Positions 7,708 through 16,850 of a DNA stretch of 29,447 nucleotides are shown piece by piece (position 1 is the first letter of the stretch; each line of letters starts with the position of its first letter). The position numbers and the translations under genes were made by a program. The notes below the pieces were generated by a model. The model saw only the letters and a list, made by a program, of their open reading frames with translations, had not been told where the DNA came from and ran no database searches. Origin of the DNA: an uncultured Pelagibacteraceae bacterium (GTDB taxonomy: Bacteria; Pseudomonadota; Alphaproteobacteria; Pelagibacterales; Pelagibacteraceae); assembly GCA_902633885.1 (NCBI GenBank), contig CACPIK010000006.1, positions 1 through 29,447 on the forward strand, read 5' to 3'.

Positions 7708-7851
7708 GTTCTACAAAAACATATTCGTAGATAACCGAATATCATGGAAGTAGTATTTATAGATATACTCTCCATCATTACATACTAAATAAATCTCAAA
7801 TCAGCATTGTTGAATACAATCTCGAATGTTACTATTTTAAAATAAGGAAAA
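7708..7851 (+). promoter_or_regulatory. Upstream region of mod with a 22-bp inverted repeat
   Basis: The 339-bp gene-free stretch 7513-7851 holds the terminator, core A and iterons listed separately; this part is the leader of mod. ATATTCG (7721-7727) and CGAATAT (7736-7742) form perfect 7-bp arms around an 8-bp spacer, a candidate operator or recombinase site. A weak promoter-like pair is TTGTTG (7807-7812) and TACTAT (7830-7835) at 17-bp spacing. AAGGA at 7844-7848 is the probable ribosome binding site for ATG 7852. There is no ORF of note here. Confidence 0.35.
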
Positions 7852-10029
7852 ATGAAACTTACAGATAATGAAAAAAGAGATATTGTTAAATTAATAGAAG
7901 AAGGTAAAAATTTACCAGACCACTATAGATTTTTACTTTTTGACCAGTCAAAACAAATTGAATTAACTTGGAATGGAAAATCTGGTGAATTGACTAATAT
8001 AGATTTGCCATTTCAAATTATTGAGCAAGTTGATGAACCAAGAACGGAAAAGGTAAAACTAGCACAAGGTTCATTTGATTTTAACTCAGGTCGTCAAACA
8101 GCAGGGTGGACGAATAAATTGATTTGGGGTGACAACAAATATGTTCTTTCTTCGCTTAAAAATGGACCAATGCGAGATGAAATTGAAAAAGAGGGAGGTA
8201 TAAAATTAATTTACATAGACCCTCCATTTGATGTTGGTGCAGATTTTTCAATGAATGTTGAGATTGGTGATAATTCATATGAAAAAAAACCAAATGTTTT
8301 AGAACACATTGCCTACAGAGATACATGGGGTTTAGGTGAAGACTCCTTTCTTTCAATGATTTATGAAAGATTATTATTAATGAAAGATTTATTAGCAGAA
8401 GATGGTTCAATATATGTTCATTGTGATTGGAGAATGAATTCATTGATGAGAGTTATATTAGATGAAATATTTGGTAGGGAAAATTACATTAATGAAATTA
8501 TATGGAAAAAAGGTGTTGTAAAAGGTGCTCGTGCAAATTCAAAAAAATTTGGTAAAGTTTTGGACAACATATTGATTTACTCAAAATCAAATAATTATTA
8601 TTTTAAAACAGAATATAAACCTCATGATTTAGATGCAAAAGGTAATAAATTTAAACATAAAGATAAAGACGGAAGAATTTATAGTGTTGATACGCCTTTA
8701 GGAGATTATAGTGAAAAGAAAGTTGCTGAGTTTGAAAAACAAGGCAGAATACATACATCTAAAAATGGAAAAAAAACATTAATAAGATATTTAGATGAAA
8801 CAAAAGGAATTAGCGTTGGAGACCTTTGGGACGACATATCACCTCTCAATCAAAACTCAAGTGAAAGAACAGGTTATCCAACCCAAAAACCTGAAAAATT
8901 ATTAGAGAGAATTATTAATTCTTCAACTAAAGAAGATGACTTAATTTGTGATTTTTTTGCAGGTTCAGGTGTATTTGCTTCGGTTGCAGAAAAACTTAAT
9001 AGAAAATGGATTTGTTCTGATTTAGGTAAATTTTCAATTCATACCATTAGAAAAAGAATGATTGATGTTCAAAGAAAATTAAAAAAAGAAGAAAAAAATT
9101 GGAGAGCATTCGAAATTTTAAATCTTGGTAAGTATCAAAGACAGCATTATATATATGACGGTAAGTCTGAAAGAGATGAAATTAAAATTACAAAAAAAAA
9201 GAAAAAAGATACACAATTCAAAAAACTTATTTTAGATGCATATAAAGCAAGCGAAATTGATGGTTTTAAAACAATACATGGTAAAAAAGGTGATAACCTT
9301 GTGTCTATTGGACCAATCAATCAACCTTTATCAAGAAACCATGTTGAGGAAGTCATTGAAGAGTGTTTAAAAAACAAAATTACAAGTGTAGATATTTTGG
9401 GTTTTGAATATGAGATGGGTCTTTTTCCTACTATTCAAGAAGAAGCAAAATCAAAAGGATTAAGACTTGCTTACAAACAAATACCGATGGAAGTATTTGA
9501 CAAAAGAGCAGTTTCAAAAGGTGAAATAATTTTTCATGATGTAGCATACATAGAGTTCAAACCAATAATTAAAGGCAAAAAAATTTCAATAGAATTAACA
9601 GATTTTGCTGTTTTCTATAATGAAGATAATTTAAATATTGATGAAGATCTTGCTTCTGAAAAAACAAAAATAATTGTTGAAAATGGTCAAATAATTGAAA
9701 AACGAAAAGATAAAAATGGAATTATTAAAGAAAATATACTTACAAAAAAATGGTACGATTGGGTAGATTATTGGTCGGTAGACTTTAATTACGAGTCAAA
9801 ACCAGAGATAATTAAATTTAAAACTAAAGAAGGACGGATTGAAGAAGAATGGACTGGAAATTATGTGTTTGAAAATGAATGGCAATCTTTTAAGGGTAAG
9901 AAAGGTAGTGAAAAATTAGAACTTACATCTTCAGAAAAAGAAATTTTATCAGGCAAAACAATAATAGCAGTTAAAGTTGTAGATATTTTTGGCAACGATA
10001 CAATGAAAACTTTACAAGTTAAGATATAA
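7852..10029 (+). CDS. mod: Type III restriction-modification methyltransferase (Mod)
   Basis: This 725-residue protein is a site-specific adenine DNA methyltransferase of beta class: the catalytic motif DPPFDVG (residues 123-129) precedes the SAM-binding motif FFAGSG (368-373), with TGYPTQKP (340-347) just before. The region between should hold target recognition. After about residue 400 comes a long C-terminal extension without a motif I recognise; it may serve assembly with Res. Mod both marks host DNA and provides specificity to the Res nuclease. Its TAA overlaps the ATG of res (TAATG, 10027-10031), so the two are translationally coupled. It is cargo of the first groEL-linked cassette and is the only modification gene seen. 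The recognition sequence cannot be read from sequence alone. Confidence 0.92.
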   Translation: MKLTDNEKRDIVKLIEEGKNLPDHYRFLLFDQSKQIELTWNGKSGELTNIDLPFQIIEQVDEPRTEKVKLAQGSFDFNSGRQTAGWTNKLIWGDNKYVLSSLKNGPMRDEIEKEGGIKLIYIDPPFDVGADFSMNVEIGDNSYEKKPNVLEHIAYRDTWGLGEDSFLSMIYERLLLMKDLLAEDGSIYVHCDWRMNSLMRVILDEIFGRENYINEIIWKKGVVKGARANSKKFGKVLDNILIYSKSNNYYFKTEYKPHDLDAKGNKFKHKDKDGRIYSVDTPLGDYSEKKVAEFEKQGRIHTSKNGKKTLIRYLDETKGISVGDLWDDISPLNQNSSERTGYPTQKPEKLLERIINSSTKEDDLICDFFAGSGVFASVAEKLNRKWICSDLGKFSIHTIRKRMIDVQRKLKKEEKNWRAFEILNLGKYQRQHYIYDGKSERDEIKITKKKKKDTQFKKLILDAYKASEIDGFKTIHGKKGDNLVSIGPINQPLSRNHVEEVIEECLKNKITSVDILGFEYEMGLFPTIQEEAKSKGLRLAYKQIPMEVFDKRAVSKGEIIFHDVAYIEFKPIIKGKKISIELTDFAVFYNEDNLNIDEDLASEKTKIIVENGQIIEKRKDKNGIIKENILTKKWYDWVDYWSVDFNYESKPEIIKFKTKEGRIEEEWTGNYVFENEWQSFKGKKGSEKLELTSSEKEILSGKTIIAVKVVDIFGNDTMKTLQVKI

Positions 10030-12665
10030 TGGGTTTAGATAATAAATTTCCTCGTCAACCATATACAATAATTGACCCTGATGTTAGATGGTATCCTGGA
10101 AGCGATATAGGTGAAAAAGGAAGAGAAAAACTTCTACCTCCATTAGTAAATAAGATTAGAAAAGAAGTTCATGAATGGCGTGATGCAGATTATCCAAATA
10201 TTTCTGAAGTTACTAAATCTCTATTAACTTACTGGTTCAAAACAGAACATCCAAATGGATTTCAATACTATTTTGCTCAAAGAGAGTCTGTTGAGTCAAT
10301 AATATATCTTTACGAACACGAACAAATTAGAAATCCGTCTGAACTTTTAAAATATGACTCCTCTGGAGTTGTAGTTGAATCTATGTTTGAGGAAAGTTGG
10401 TTAAGACTTGTAATTAAACAAGCAACTGGTACAGGAAAAACCAAAGTTTTATCTCTTTTAATGGCATGGTGTTATTTTCATAAAGAATTTAATGAAAATT
10501 CTGAACTTTCAAAAAATTTTCTTCTTTTAGCACCTAACACTATAGTGCTGGATAGATTGAAGGTTGATATTGAAGGTTTAAAAGTTTTCAATAGTGACCC
10601 GGTTTTGCCACCAAATGGTTATTCTGGAAAGTCTTGGAATTTTTATCCAAAGGTTCACATTCAAGATAACATTGGTTCTTTATCTAGAAATGGAAATATT
10701 TTTTTGACTAATATACAGAGGTTTGTAACTAGAAATGATGAAGTAAATAAAAATTCCTCTATGGATTTTTTTTTAGGAGATAAACCCGTTACCAAAACCA
10801 CTAGTAATAAAATCCTTGTCAGAGAAATTGTTAATAATTTAGAGGATATTATAGTATTTAATGATGAGGCACATCATATACATGAAAAAAAACTTGCATG
10901 GTTTAAAACAATTGAAAATATCAACAATAGTCTTGTTCAAAAAGGAACTAAACTACCATTGCAACTAGATGTTACAGCAACTCCTAAAGACCAAAAAGGA
11001 AATATTTTTCCTCATACTATTTCTGATTATCCACTCGTAGAAGCGATTGCACAACAAGTTGTTAAAACTCCTATTCTGCCAGATGAAGCAAGTCGTGGAA
11101 AGTTAGAAGAAAATATTTCATCAAAATTTTCTGAAAGATGGAAGGATTTTATAGATTTAGGAGTCACGGTTTGGAAACAAGATTATGAAAATCATAAAAA
11201 ACTTGGAAAAAAAGCACTTCTATTCATAATGGTTGATGATACAACAAACTGTGATGATGTTAAGGATTATCTTGAAAACAATTATTCAATATTAAAAGGT
11301 GGAACTTTTATAATTCATACAAATAAAGATGGTCATATTGATGAAGGCGCATCTTCAAAAAGTCAAAAAGAATTACTGGAATTAAGAAAACTTGCAAATC
11401 AAGTTGACAGTGATGATAATAATATTAAGGCAGTCGTATCCGTTCTAATGTTAAAAGAAGGTTGGGATGTTAAAAATGTTACCACAGTTGTTGGTTTAAG
11501 ACCATTTGTTGCATCATCTAATATTCTGCCTGAGCAAGCGTTAGGTAGAGGTTTACGAAGAATGTACTTTGGTCAAGATGTAACTGAAGAACTTAATGTA
11601 GTTGGAACGCCTGCTTTTATAGAATTTGTAGAGAGCATTAAGTCTGAAGGTGTCATACTTGAAAAAAGGTCAATGGGCAAAGACTCGGACTCATCTGGAC
11701 CAACTATTATAGAAATAGATAAGGAAAAGAATATTGATAAGTTAGACATAGAAATTCCTGTTTTATCTCCAAGTATCATTAGAGAATATAAAAATCTTGA
11801 AGAACTAAATGTTGAAAATTTTAAATTTGATTCAGTTAAGTTAAAAGAATTTACACCTGAGGAACAAAAAAATATTTTATTTAGAGAAATCATTGATGAC
11901 AGAGTTGTAAAAGAAGTACAGATGAGAGATGACTTACACATTAACGCAACTTCTATTATAACTTTTTTTACCAAATCTATAATGACCGAATTGAGACTAT
12001 ATGGTGGTCAAGATATTCTTTATGGGAAATTAAAACAATTTTTAAAAGAAAAACTTTTTGGTGAAACAGTTGATCTAGAAGATAGTAATGTAGCAAGGAA
12101 TTTAAGTGAGACAAATGTTAGATTTGTTATTAGAGAAACTTTTAAAAAATATATTAATGCGCTTACCGTTGTAGATACAGGTACAACAGAAGTTCAAAAT
12201 TACATTAAAGTTTCAAATCAAAAAACTTTTAGTATTCCAAGAGCAAAGGAATTTTTACCAGCAAAGAAATCTATATTTAATAAAATTGTTGGTGACTCGC
12301 ATTTTGAACTTCAATTTGCAGGTTTTCTTGATGCTGCAATTGATGTTAAAAAATTCATTAAAAATTATATTCAACTGGGTTTTAAGATGGAATATATTAA
12401 TCATGAAGGTGGAATAAGTTATTACTATCCAGACTTTGTTTTACATCTTAATAACGGAGAAAGGTTCATTGTTGAAACAAAAGGTGCTGAAAATTTGGAT
12501 GACCCTAGAAAAATCGAAAGATTAAAACAATGGTGCAAAGATGTAAGTCAATCTACTGGAAAAATTTACAAATATTTATATGTAAAACAAGAAGAATGGG
12601 ACTCTTTAGGATTAACACCTAATTCTTTTGAGGAAATTATTCCTATTTTTAAAGACAAAAAATAG
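10029..12665 (+). CDS. res: Type III restriction enzyme helicase-nuclease (Res)
   Basis: This 878-residue DNA translocase/endonuclease has its superfamily 2 helicase motifs in order: Walker A ATGTGKT (132-138), DEAH (279-282), TATP (316-319) and motif VI QALGRGLRR (503-511). A C-terminal PD-(D/E)xK nuclease is visible as YPDFVLHL followed by FIVETKG (about 800-819), with Asp802, Glu816 and Lys818 as likely catalytic residues. With Mod it would cut unmethylated incoming DNA such as phage genomes after ATP-dependent communication between sites. All motifs look intact, so the system is probably active. It is directly coupled to mod; its stop is followed by the right-end iterons and terminator of the cassette. 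Confidence 0.92.
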   Translation: MGLDNKFPRQPYTIIDPDVRWYPGSDIGEKGREKLLPPLVNKIRKEVHEWRDADYPNISEVTKSLLTYWFKTEHPNGFQYYFAQRESVESIIYLYEHEQIRNPSELLKYDSSGVVVESMFEESWLRLVIKQATGTGKTKVLSLLMAWCYFHKEFNENSELSKNFLLLAPNTIVLDRLKVDIEGLKVFNSDPVLPPNGYSGKSWNFYPKVHIQDNIGSLSRNGNIFLTNIQRFVTRNDEVNKNSSMDFFLGDKPVTKTTSNKILVREIVNNLEDIIVFNDEAHHIHEKKLAWFKTIENINNSLVQKGTKLPLQLDVTATPKDQKGNIFPHTISDYPLVEAIAQQVVKTPILPDEASRGKLEENISSKFSERWKDFIDLGVTVWKQDYENHKKLGKKALLFIMVDDTTNCDDVKDYLENNYSILKGGTFIIHTNKDGHIDEGASSKSQKELLELRKLANQVDSDDNNIKAVVSVLMLKEGWDVKNVTTVVGLRPFVASSNILPEQALGRGLRRMYFGQDVTEELNVVGTPAFIEFVESIKSEGVILEKRSMGKDSDSSGPTIIEIDKEKNIDKLDIEIPVLSPSIIREYKNLEELNVENFKFDSVKLKEFTPEEQKNILFREIIDDRVVKEVQMRDDLHINATSIITFFTKSIMTELRLYGGQDILYGKLKQFLKEKLFGETVDLEDSNVARNLSETNVRFVIRETFKKYINALTVVDTGTTEVQNYIKVSNQKTFSIPRAKEFLPAKKSIFNKIVGDSHFELQFAGFLDAAIDVKKFIKNYIQLGFKMEYINHEGGISYYYPDFVLHLNNGERFIVETKGAENLDDPRKIERLKQWCKDVSQSTGKIYKYLYVKQEEWDSLGLTPNSFEEIIPIFKDKK

Positions 12666-12708
12666 TTGAAAAATTGTTACACTTTCAAATGAGACTATAA
12701 CATTATCA

Positions 12709-12753
12709 AATCCTTCATCATTCCTTCATCACTCCTTCATCACTAATGATTTT
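12709..12753. repeat. Right-end iterons of the mod-res cassette
   Basis: Three tandem 11-bp units, TCCTTCATCAT (12711), TCCTTCATCAC (12722) and TCCTTCATCAC (12733), are followed by TAATGATTTT. The 45-bp block is repeated without a single difference at 14645-14689, before groEL. The unit is the same, in the same orientation, as in the left-end iterons at 7655. Confidence 0.75.
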
Positions 12754-12762
12754 CGTTAAGAT

Positions 12763-12828
12763 AAAAAAAAAGGGCAGTAAAAACTGCCCTTTTTGAATTT
12801 TTGTTTGAGAACAATGGGGATTACATTC
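12763..12828. repeat. groEL 3'-end copy B with bidirectional terminator
   Basis: This 66-bp segment is identical to 14699-14764 at the real groEL end. It contains A9, the perfect 8-bp stem AGGGCAGT/ACTGCCCT with AAAA loop (12771-12790) and a T-tract, then the groEL-end core from 12795 to the stop codon complement (TTA, 12821-12823) and CATTC. After 12828 the similarity to groEL stops (ACACAC instead of CCATGCC). The hairpin ends res transcription and would also stop leftward transcripts. Confidence 0.85.
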
Positions 12829-12865
12829 ACACACATATTACGCCAATACTCACTTATTTAAGAAC

Positions 12866-12944
12866 TTCATTGAAAAGTTCATTGAGAAAACCACCTAATT
12901 AGAAAGCAATTCAAAAGATGATTTCATTGAGGAGTGGGGTTAAA
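12866..12944 (+). promoter_or_regulatory. Leader of the 160-residue ORF, shared with the third cassette
   Basis: TTCATTGA occurs at 12866, 12878 and 12923, a variant of the TTCATCA iterons. Bases 12903-12944, running from AAAGCAATTCAAAAGATGA to GTGGGGTTAAA, match 13609-13650 before the 327-residue ORF with two differences in 42. GAGGAG at about 12928-12933 may help ribosome binding, although it is far from ATG 12953. No convincing sigma-70 promoter is visible. Confidence 0.5.
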
Positions 12945-12952
12945 GTGGGTTT

Positions 12953-13435
12953 ATGAAGAAACAAAAAATTGATCTATCTTATTTTATAGCAAACTTTGAT
13001 CTTAAAAAATTTATTAAATTTTTAGACAAAAAATTTGAAGAATCTATGACCTCAAAGACTATAATTATAGACGAATTATACAAAGCATGTAGTACAAAAA
13101 AAATAGGATATAAAAAGTTAATTAAAGAACATAATTTATCAGATTTTAATTATTATGATTATACAGAAGACGGAACTCTGTTACCAACTATTAGTGAAAA
13201 TTTTAAATTAGAAAAAGAGAATTTTATTGATATAGATGATCAAGATTTTGAATACTTTTATTCACATCACATCATAAGTTCTAAGATAAACAAATCGTAT
13301 TATTTATTAGTTGATAGAAATGTAGCGCATACAGATATCAATGGTTATTATTGTAGAAAAAAATTTAAAGATAAAAAAAAAGCAATACTTTTTTTAAAAG
13401 AAGAACAGAGACGATTAAAAAAAGATCCTAGATAA
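12953..13435 (+). CDS. Orphan cassette gene, 160 residues, unknown function
   Basis: The product is a basic, aromatic-rich soluble protein without signal peptide or membrane helix. The N-terminal half is helical and Lys-rich (FIKFLDKKFEESM; IIIDELYKACSTKKIGYKKL); the middle contains DFNYYDYTEDG and YFYSHHIISS; the end is Lys/Arg-rich (KKAILFLKEEQRRLKKDPR). I recognise no family. It is the sole gene of the second groEL-linked cassette. ATG 12953 is placed by its position after the leader shared with the third cassette, and both proteins begin MKK. Given mod-res next door and the cassette setting, an anti-phage or element-maintenance role is possible but unproven. Confidence 0.7.
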   Translation: MKKQKIDLSYFIANFDLKKFIKFLDKKFEESMTSKTIIIDELYKACSTKKIGYKKLIKEHNLSDFNYYDYTEDGTLLPTISENFKLEKENFIDIDDQDFEYFYSHHIISSKINKSYYLLVDRNVAHTDINGYYCRKKFKDKKKAILFLKEEQRRLKKDPR

Positions 13436-13440
13436 AAAAA

Positions 13441-13528
13441 CCCCCGAAACTTTCGTTCCGAGGGTTCTAATTTTGTTTAGTGTATGTTTTTAGAGTGTTC
13501 TCTAAATGGAAACGAATTACATTCTCAT
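13441..13528. repeat. Diverged groEL 3'-end copy C with terminator
   Basis: A-run 13434-13440, an imperfect hairpin CCCCCG...CGAGGG (13441-13464, loop TTTC, two mismatches) and TTCTAATTTT form a terminator after the 160-residue ORF. A degenerate groEL end follows: ATTTTGTTT (13471) and AAATGGAAACGAATTACATTCTCAT (13504-13528, only the last 13 bases exact). Those 13 bases equal copy A and match groEL in all but one. It is the most eroded of the four copies, and there are no TTCATCA iterons on its left. Confidence 0.5.
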
Positions 13529-13571
13529 TCACTAGTTGAATAAGTATTGTTTTATCTGATATTTCCAAAAA

Positions 13572-13650
13572 TCCTTCATCACTCTTCATCACTATTTAAA
13601 GCAATTTCAAAGCAATTCAAAAGATGACTTCATTGAGAAGTGGGGTTAAA
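13572..13650. repeat. Left-end iterons and leader of the third cassette
   Basis: Bases 13572-13624 repeat the left-end iteron block of the mod-res cassette (7655-7707) with two differences: tandem TCCTTCATCAC/TCTTCATCAC, then AAAGCAATTTC/AAAGCAATTC. Bases 13609-13650 repeat the leader before the 160-residue ORF. This segment therefore ties all three cassettes together as one family. Confidence 0.7.
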
Positions 13651-13657
13651 TTTGGTT

Positions 13658-14638
13658 ATGAAGAAAAAAAGATTAAATGTTTTAGCAAATCAAAGACATG
13701 TTGTTTCAAATTTTCTTGATAGAAATGATCAATTAATCATAGGTGATACTGAAGATGTTTTAGACATTAAAAATCAGTATTTGATAGAGACCTATAAATT
13801 TACTGATTTGTATCATCGTATTAAAAATCTAAATTTAGCACACGGTTCAGTCTCGGCGGATACTGGCGATGGATATGATGATTTCCATTATTACCCTTTT
13901 ATAGAAATAAAAAAAAAGGGTTCTGGTTTAAATGATTTATATAAAAAAAATAACCATCTGCCGTGTGGTTTTTTTTGTATTCATGATTGGGCAAATATTA
14001 ATAGAAGAGATTTTGATTTTATAGAAACATTTCATAAATTTACTAATAAAAAATATTTTATTAAAACTATTAAAGTTAAAAGTGGTAGTATCAGTATTTT
14101 TCCTCTTTCTAATAATTTACAAAGTAATCCATTTTATAGTATTAGTCATTACCAACCACATTATTTAAATTTATTTTCATTCGGAAAAAATAAAAAAAAA
14201 GTCATAGAAAAGATTAAAAAATTTGCTCAAAACTCCTCAATTAAATTTAAACTAAAAGGATTGTATAAATTTAAAGATGGAAAAAACAAAAAATATAACA
14301 TTGCTAATAACGCTTATTTTACATATACAGGAGCATATAATTCTTTTATAGATTTTGTTCAAGATTTGAAAAAATTAGGAGCGAAAGTAGAATTTTTTAA
14401 TCCATCTTATAAGTCTTTTGATGAATGTGATAAGGACAAATTAAAACTATTTCAAAAAGAGTTAAACTCAATAAAAAAACAAAAAAATAAAAAAAAGGGA
14501 AATGGAGACATAATTAAGTGTGAGGTAGAAAATGGCGAATATAATGTTTATAACACCGATATTAGATGCGACGATGAGATTTACGAAGATAAAGCATATC
14601 CCCAATATAGTTCAGCAGTACTAGTTATAAAAAAATAA
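13658..14638 (+). CDS. Orphan cassette gene, 326 residues, unknown function
   Basis: ATG 13658 (MKKKRLNVL) is preferred over an in-frame GTG at 13640, because GTGGGGTTAAA is part of the leader shared with the 160-residue gene, where it is out of frame. The product is basic and aromatic-rich, with no signal peptide or clear membrane helix. Notable patches are HGSVSADTGDGYDDFHYYPF (about 61-80), LPCGFFCIHDW, SHYQPHYLNLFSFGKNKKK and a Lys-rich linker near the end (KKQKNKKKGNGD). I recognise no family or catalytic motif. It is the only gene of the groEL-proximal cassette and converges on groEL with about 120 bp between stops. Length and composition suit a cytoplasmic accessory, possibly defence, protein; that is speculation. 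Confidence 0.7.
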   Translation: MKKKRLNVLANQRHVVSNFLDRNDQLIIGDTEDVLDIKNQYLIETYKFTDLYHRIKNLNLAHGSVSADTGDGYDDFHYYPFIEIKKKGSGLNDLYKKNNHLPCGFFCIHDWANINRRDFDFIETFHKFTNKKYFIKTIKVKSGSISIFPLSNNLQSNPFYSISHYQPHYLNLFSFGKNKKKVIEKIKKFAQNSSIKFKLKGLYKFKDGKNKKYNIANNAYFTYTGAYNSFIDFVQDLKKLGAKVEFFNPSYKSFDECDKDKLKLFQKELNSIKKQKNKKKGNGDIIKCEVENGEYNVYNTDIRCDDEIYEDKAYPQYSSAVLVIKK

Positions 14639-14644
14639 TTAAGC

Positions 14645-14689
14645 AATCCTTCATCATTCCTTCATCACTCCTTCATCACTAATGATTTT
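14645..14689. repeat. Right-end iterons of the groEL-proximal cassette
   Basis: Three 11-bp units start at 14647, 14658 and 14669. The 45-bp block is identical to 12709-12753. It lies between the 326-residue ORF and the groEL terminator. Confidence 0.75.
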
Positions 14690-14698
14690 GGTATAAAC

Positions 14699-16424
<1,726 letters not shown>

Positions 16425-16435
16425 TTAATTTATAA

Positions 16436-16729
16436 TTATTTACCTGTCGAAATACCCATAATGTCAGATTCTTTCATTATGCTGTATTCTTTCCCATCAA
16501 TCTTAACTTCAGTTCCTGACCATTTGCCAAAAAGAACTTTATCACCGACTTTAACATCCATAGGGATAGTTTTTCCATCTTCAGTTTTTGCACCACCTCC
16601 AACTGCAACAACTTTACCTTCCTGAGGTTTTTCTTGAGCTGAGTCTGGAATGATAATACCACCAGCAGTTTTTTCGCTGCTATCTAATACTTCGATTAAC
16701 ACTCTATCGTGTAACGGTTTGAACTTCAT
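16436..16729 (-). CDS. groES: Co-chaperonin GroES
   Basis: The 97-residue heptameric lid of GroEL. The N-terminal [12 protein letters not shown], the mobile loop [20 protein letters not shown] (20-39) with the IIIPD anchor, and the C-terminal [16 protein letters not shown] are all typical. AGGAG at 16735-16739 lies 5 bases before the ATG. It is the first gene of the groES-groEL operon and is transcribed from the heat-shock-like promoter at 16754-16782. Confidence 0.98.
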   Translation of the reverse strand: MKFKPLHDRVLIEVLDSSEKTAGGIIIPDSAQEKPQEGKVVAVGGGAKTEDGKTIPMDVKVGDKVLFGKWSGTEVKIDGKEYSIMKESDIMGISTGK

Positions 16730-16753
16730 AAAAACTCCTTTAAATTAGCATTC

Positions 16754-16782
16754 ATATAGAGACCTGACGGAATTTTTTCAAG
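16754..16782 (-). promoter_or_regulatory. Sigma-32-like promoter of groES-groEL
   Basis: On the minus strand CTTGAA (16777-16782) and CTATAT (16754-16759) are separated by 17 bases. This resembles the alphaproteobacterial RpoH consensus, CTTGAA with a C/T-rich CTATAT-like minus 10. No full CIRCE element (TTAGCACTC-N9-GAGTGCTAA) is present; only a lone TTAGCATTC occurs at 16745-16753. Control by RpoH rather than HrcA is inferred. Confidence 0.6.
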
Positions 16783-16850
16783 ATCTAGGATAAAATATAT
16801 GAATTTAAAAAAGCAAAGAATTAATGACATTTTTAGGCTATATCTCAATT

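Noticed and set aside
8156..8443. Minus-strand ORF inside mod
   Set aside because: It lies wholly within the catalytic region of mod and has no supporting motif or ribosome binding site.
12709..12753. CRISPR-like array
   Set aside because: The 11-bp units are directly abutting with no spacers, and only three are present.
13640..13657. GTG start for the 326-residue cassette gene
   Set aside because: The GTG belongs to a leader shared with the other cassette, where it is out of frame with the gene.
13945..13978. Terminator-like hairpin AACCA/TGGTT with A- and T-runs
   Set aside because: It lies inside the 326-residue ORF; the stem is only 5 bp and A/T runs are everywhere in this genome.
16745..16753. 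CIRCE element before groES
   Set aside because: Only one half-site (TTAGCATTC) is present; there is no inverted partner at the required distance.
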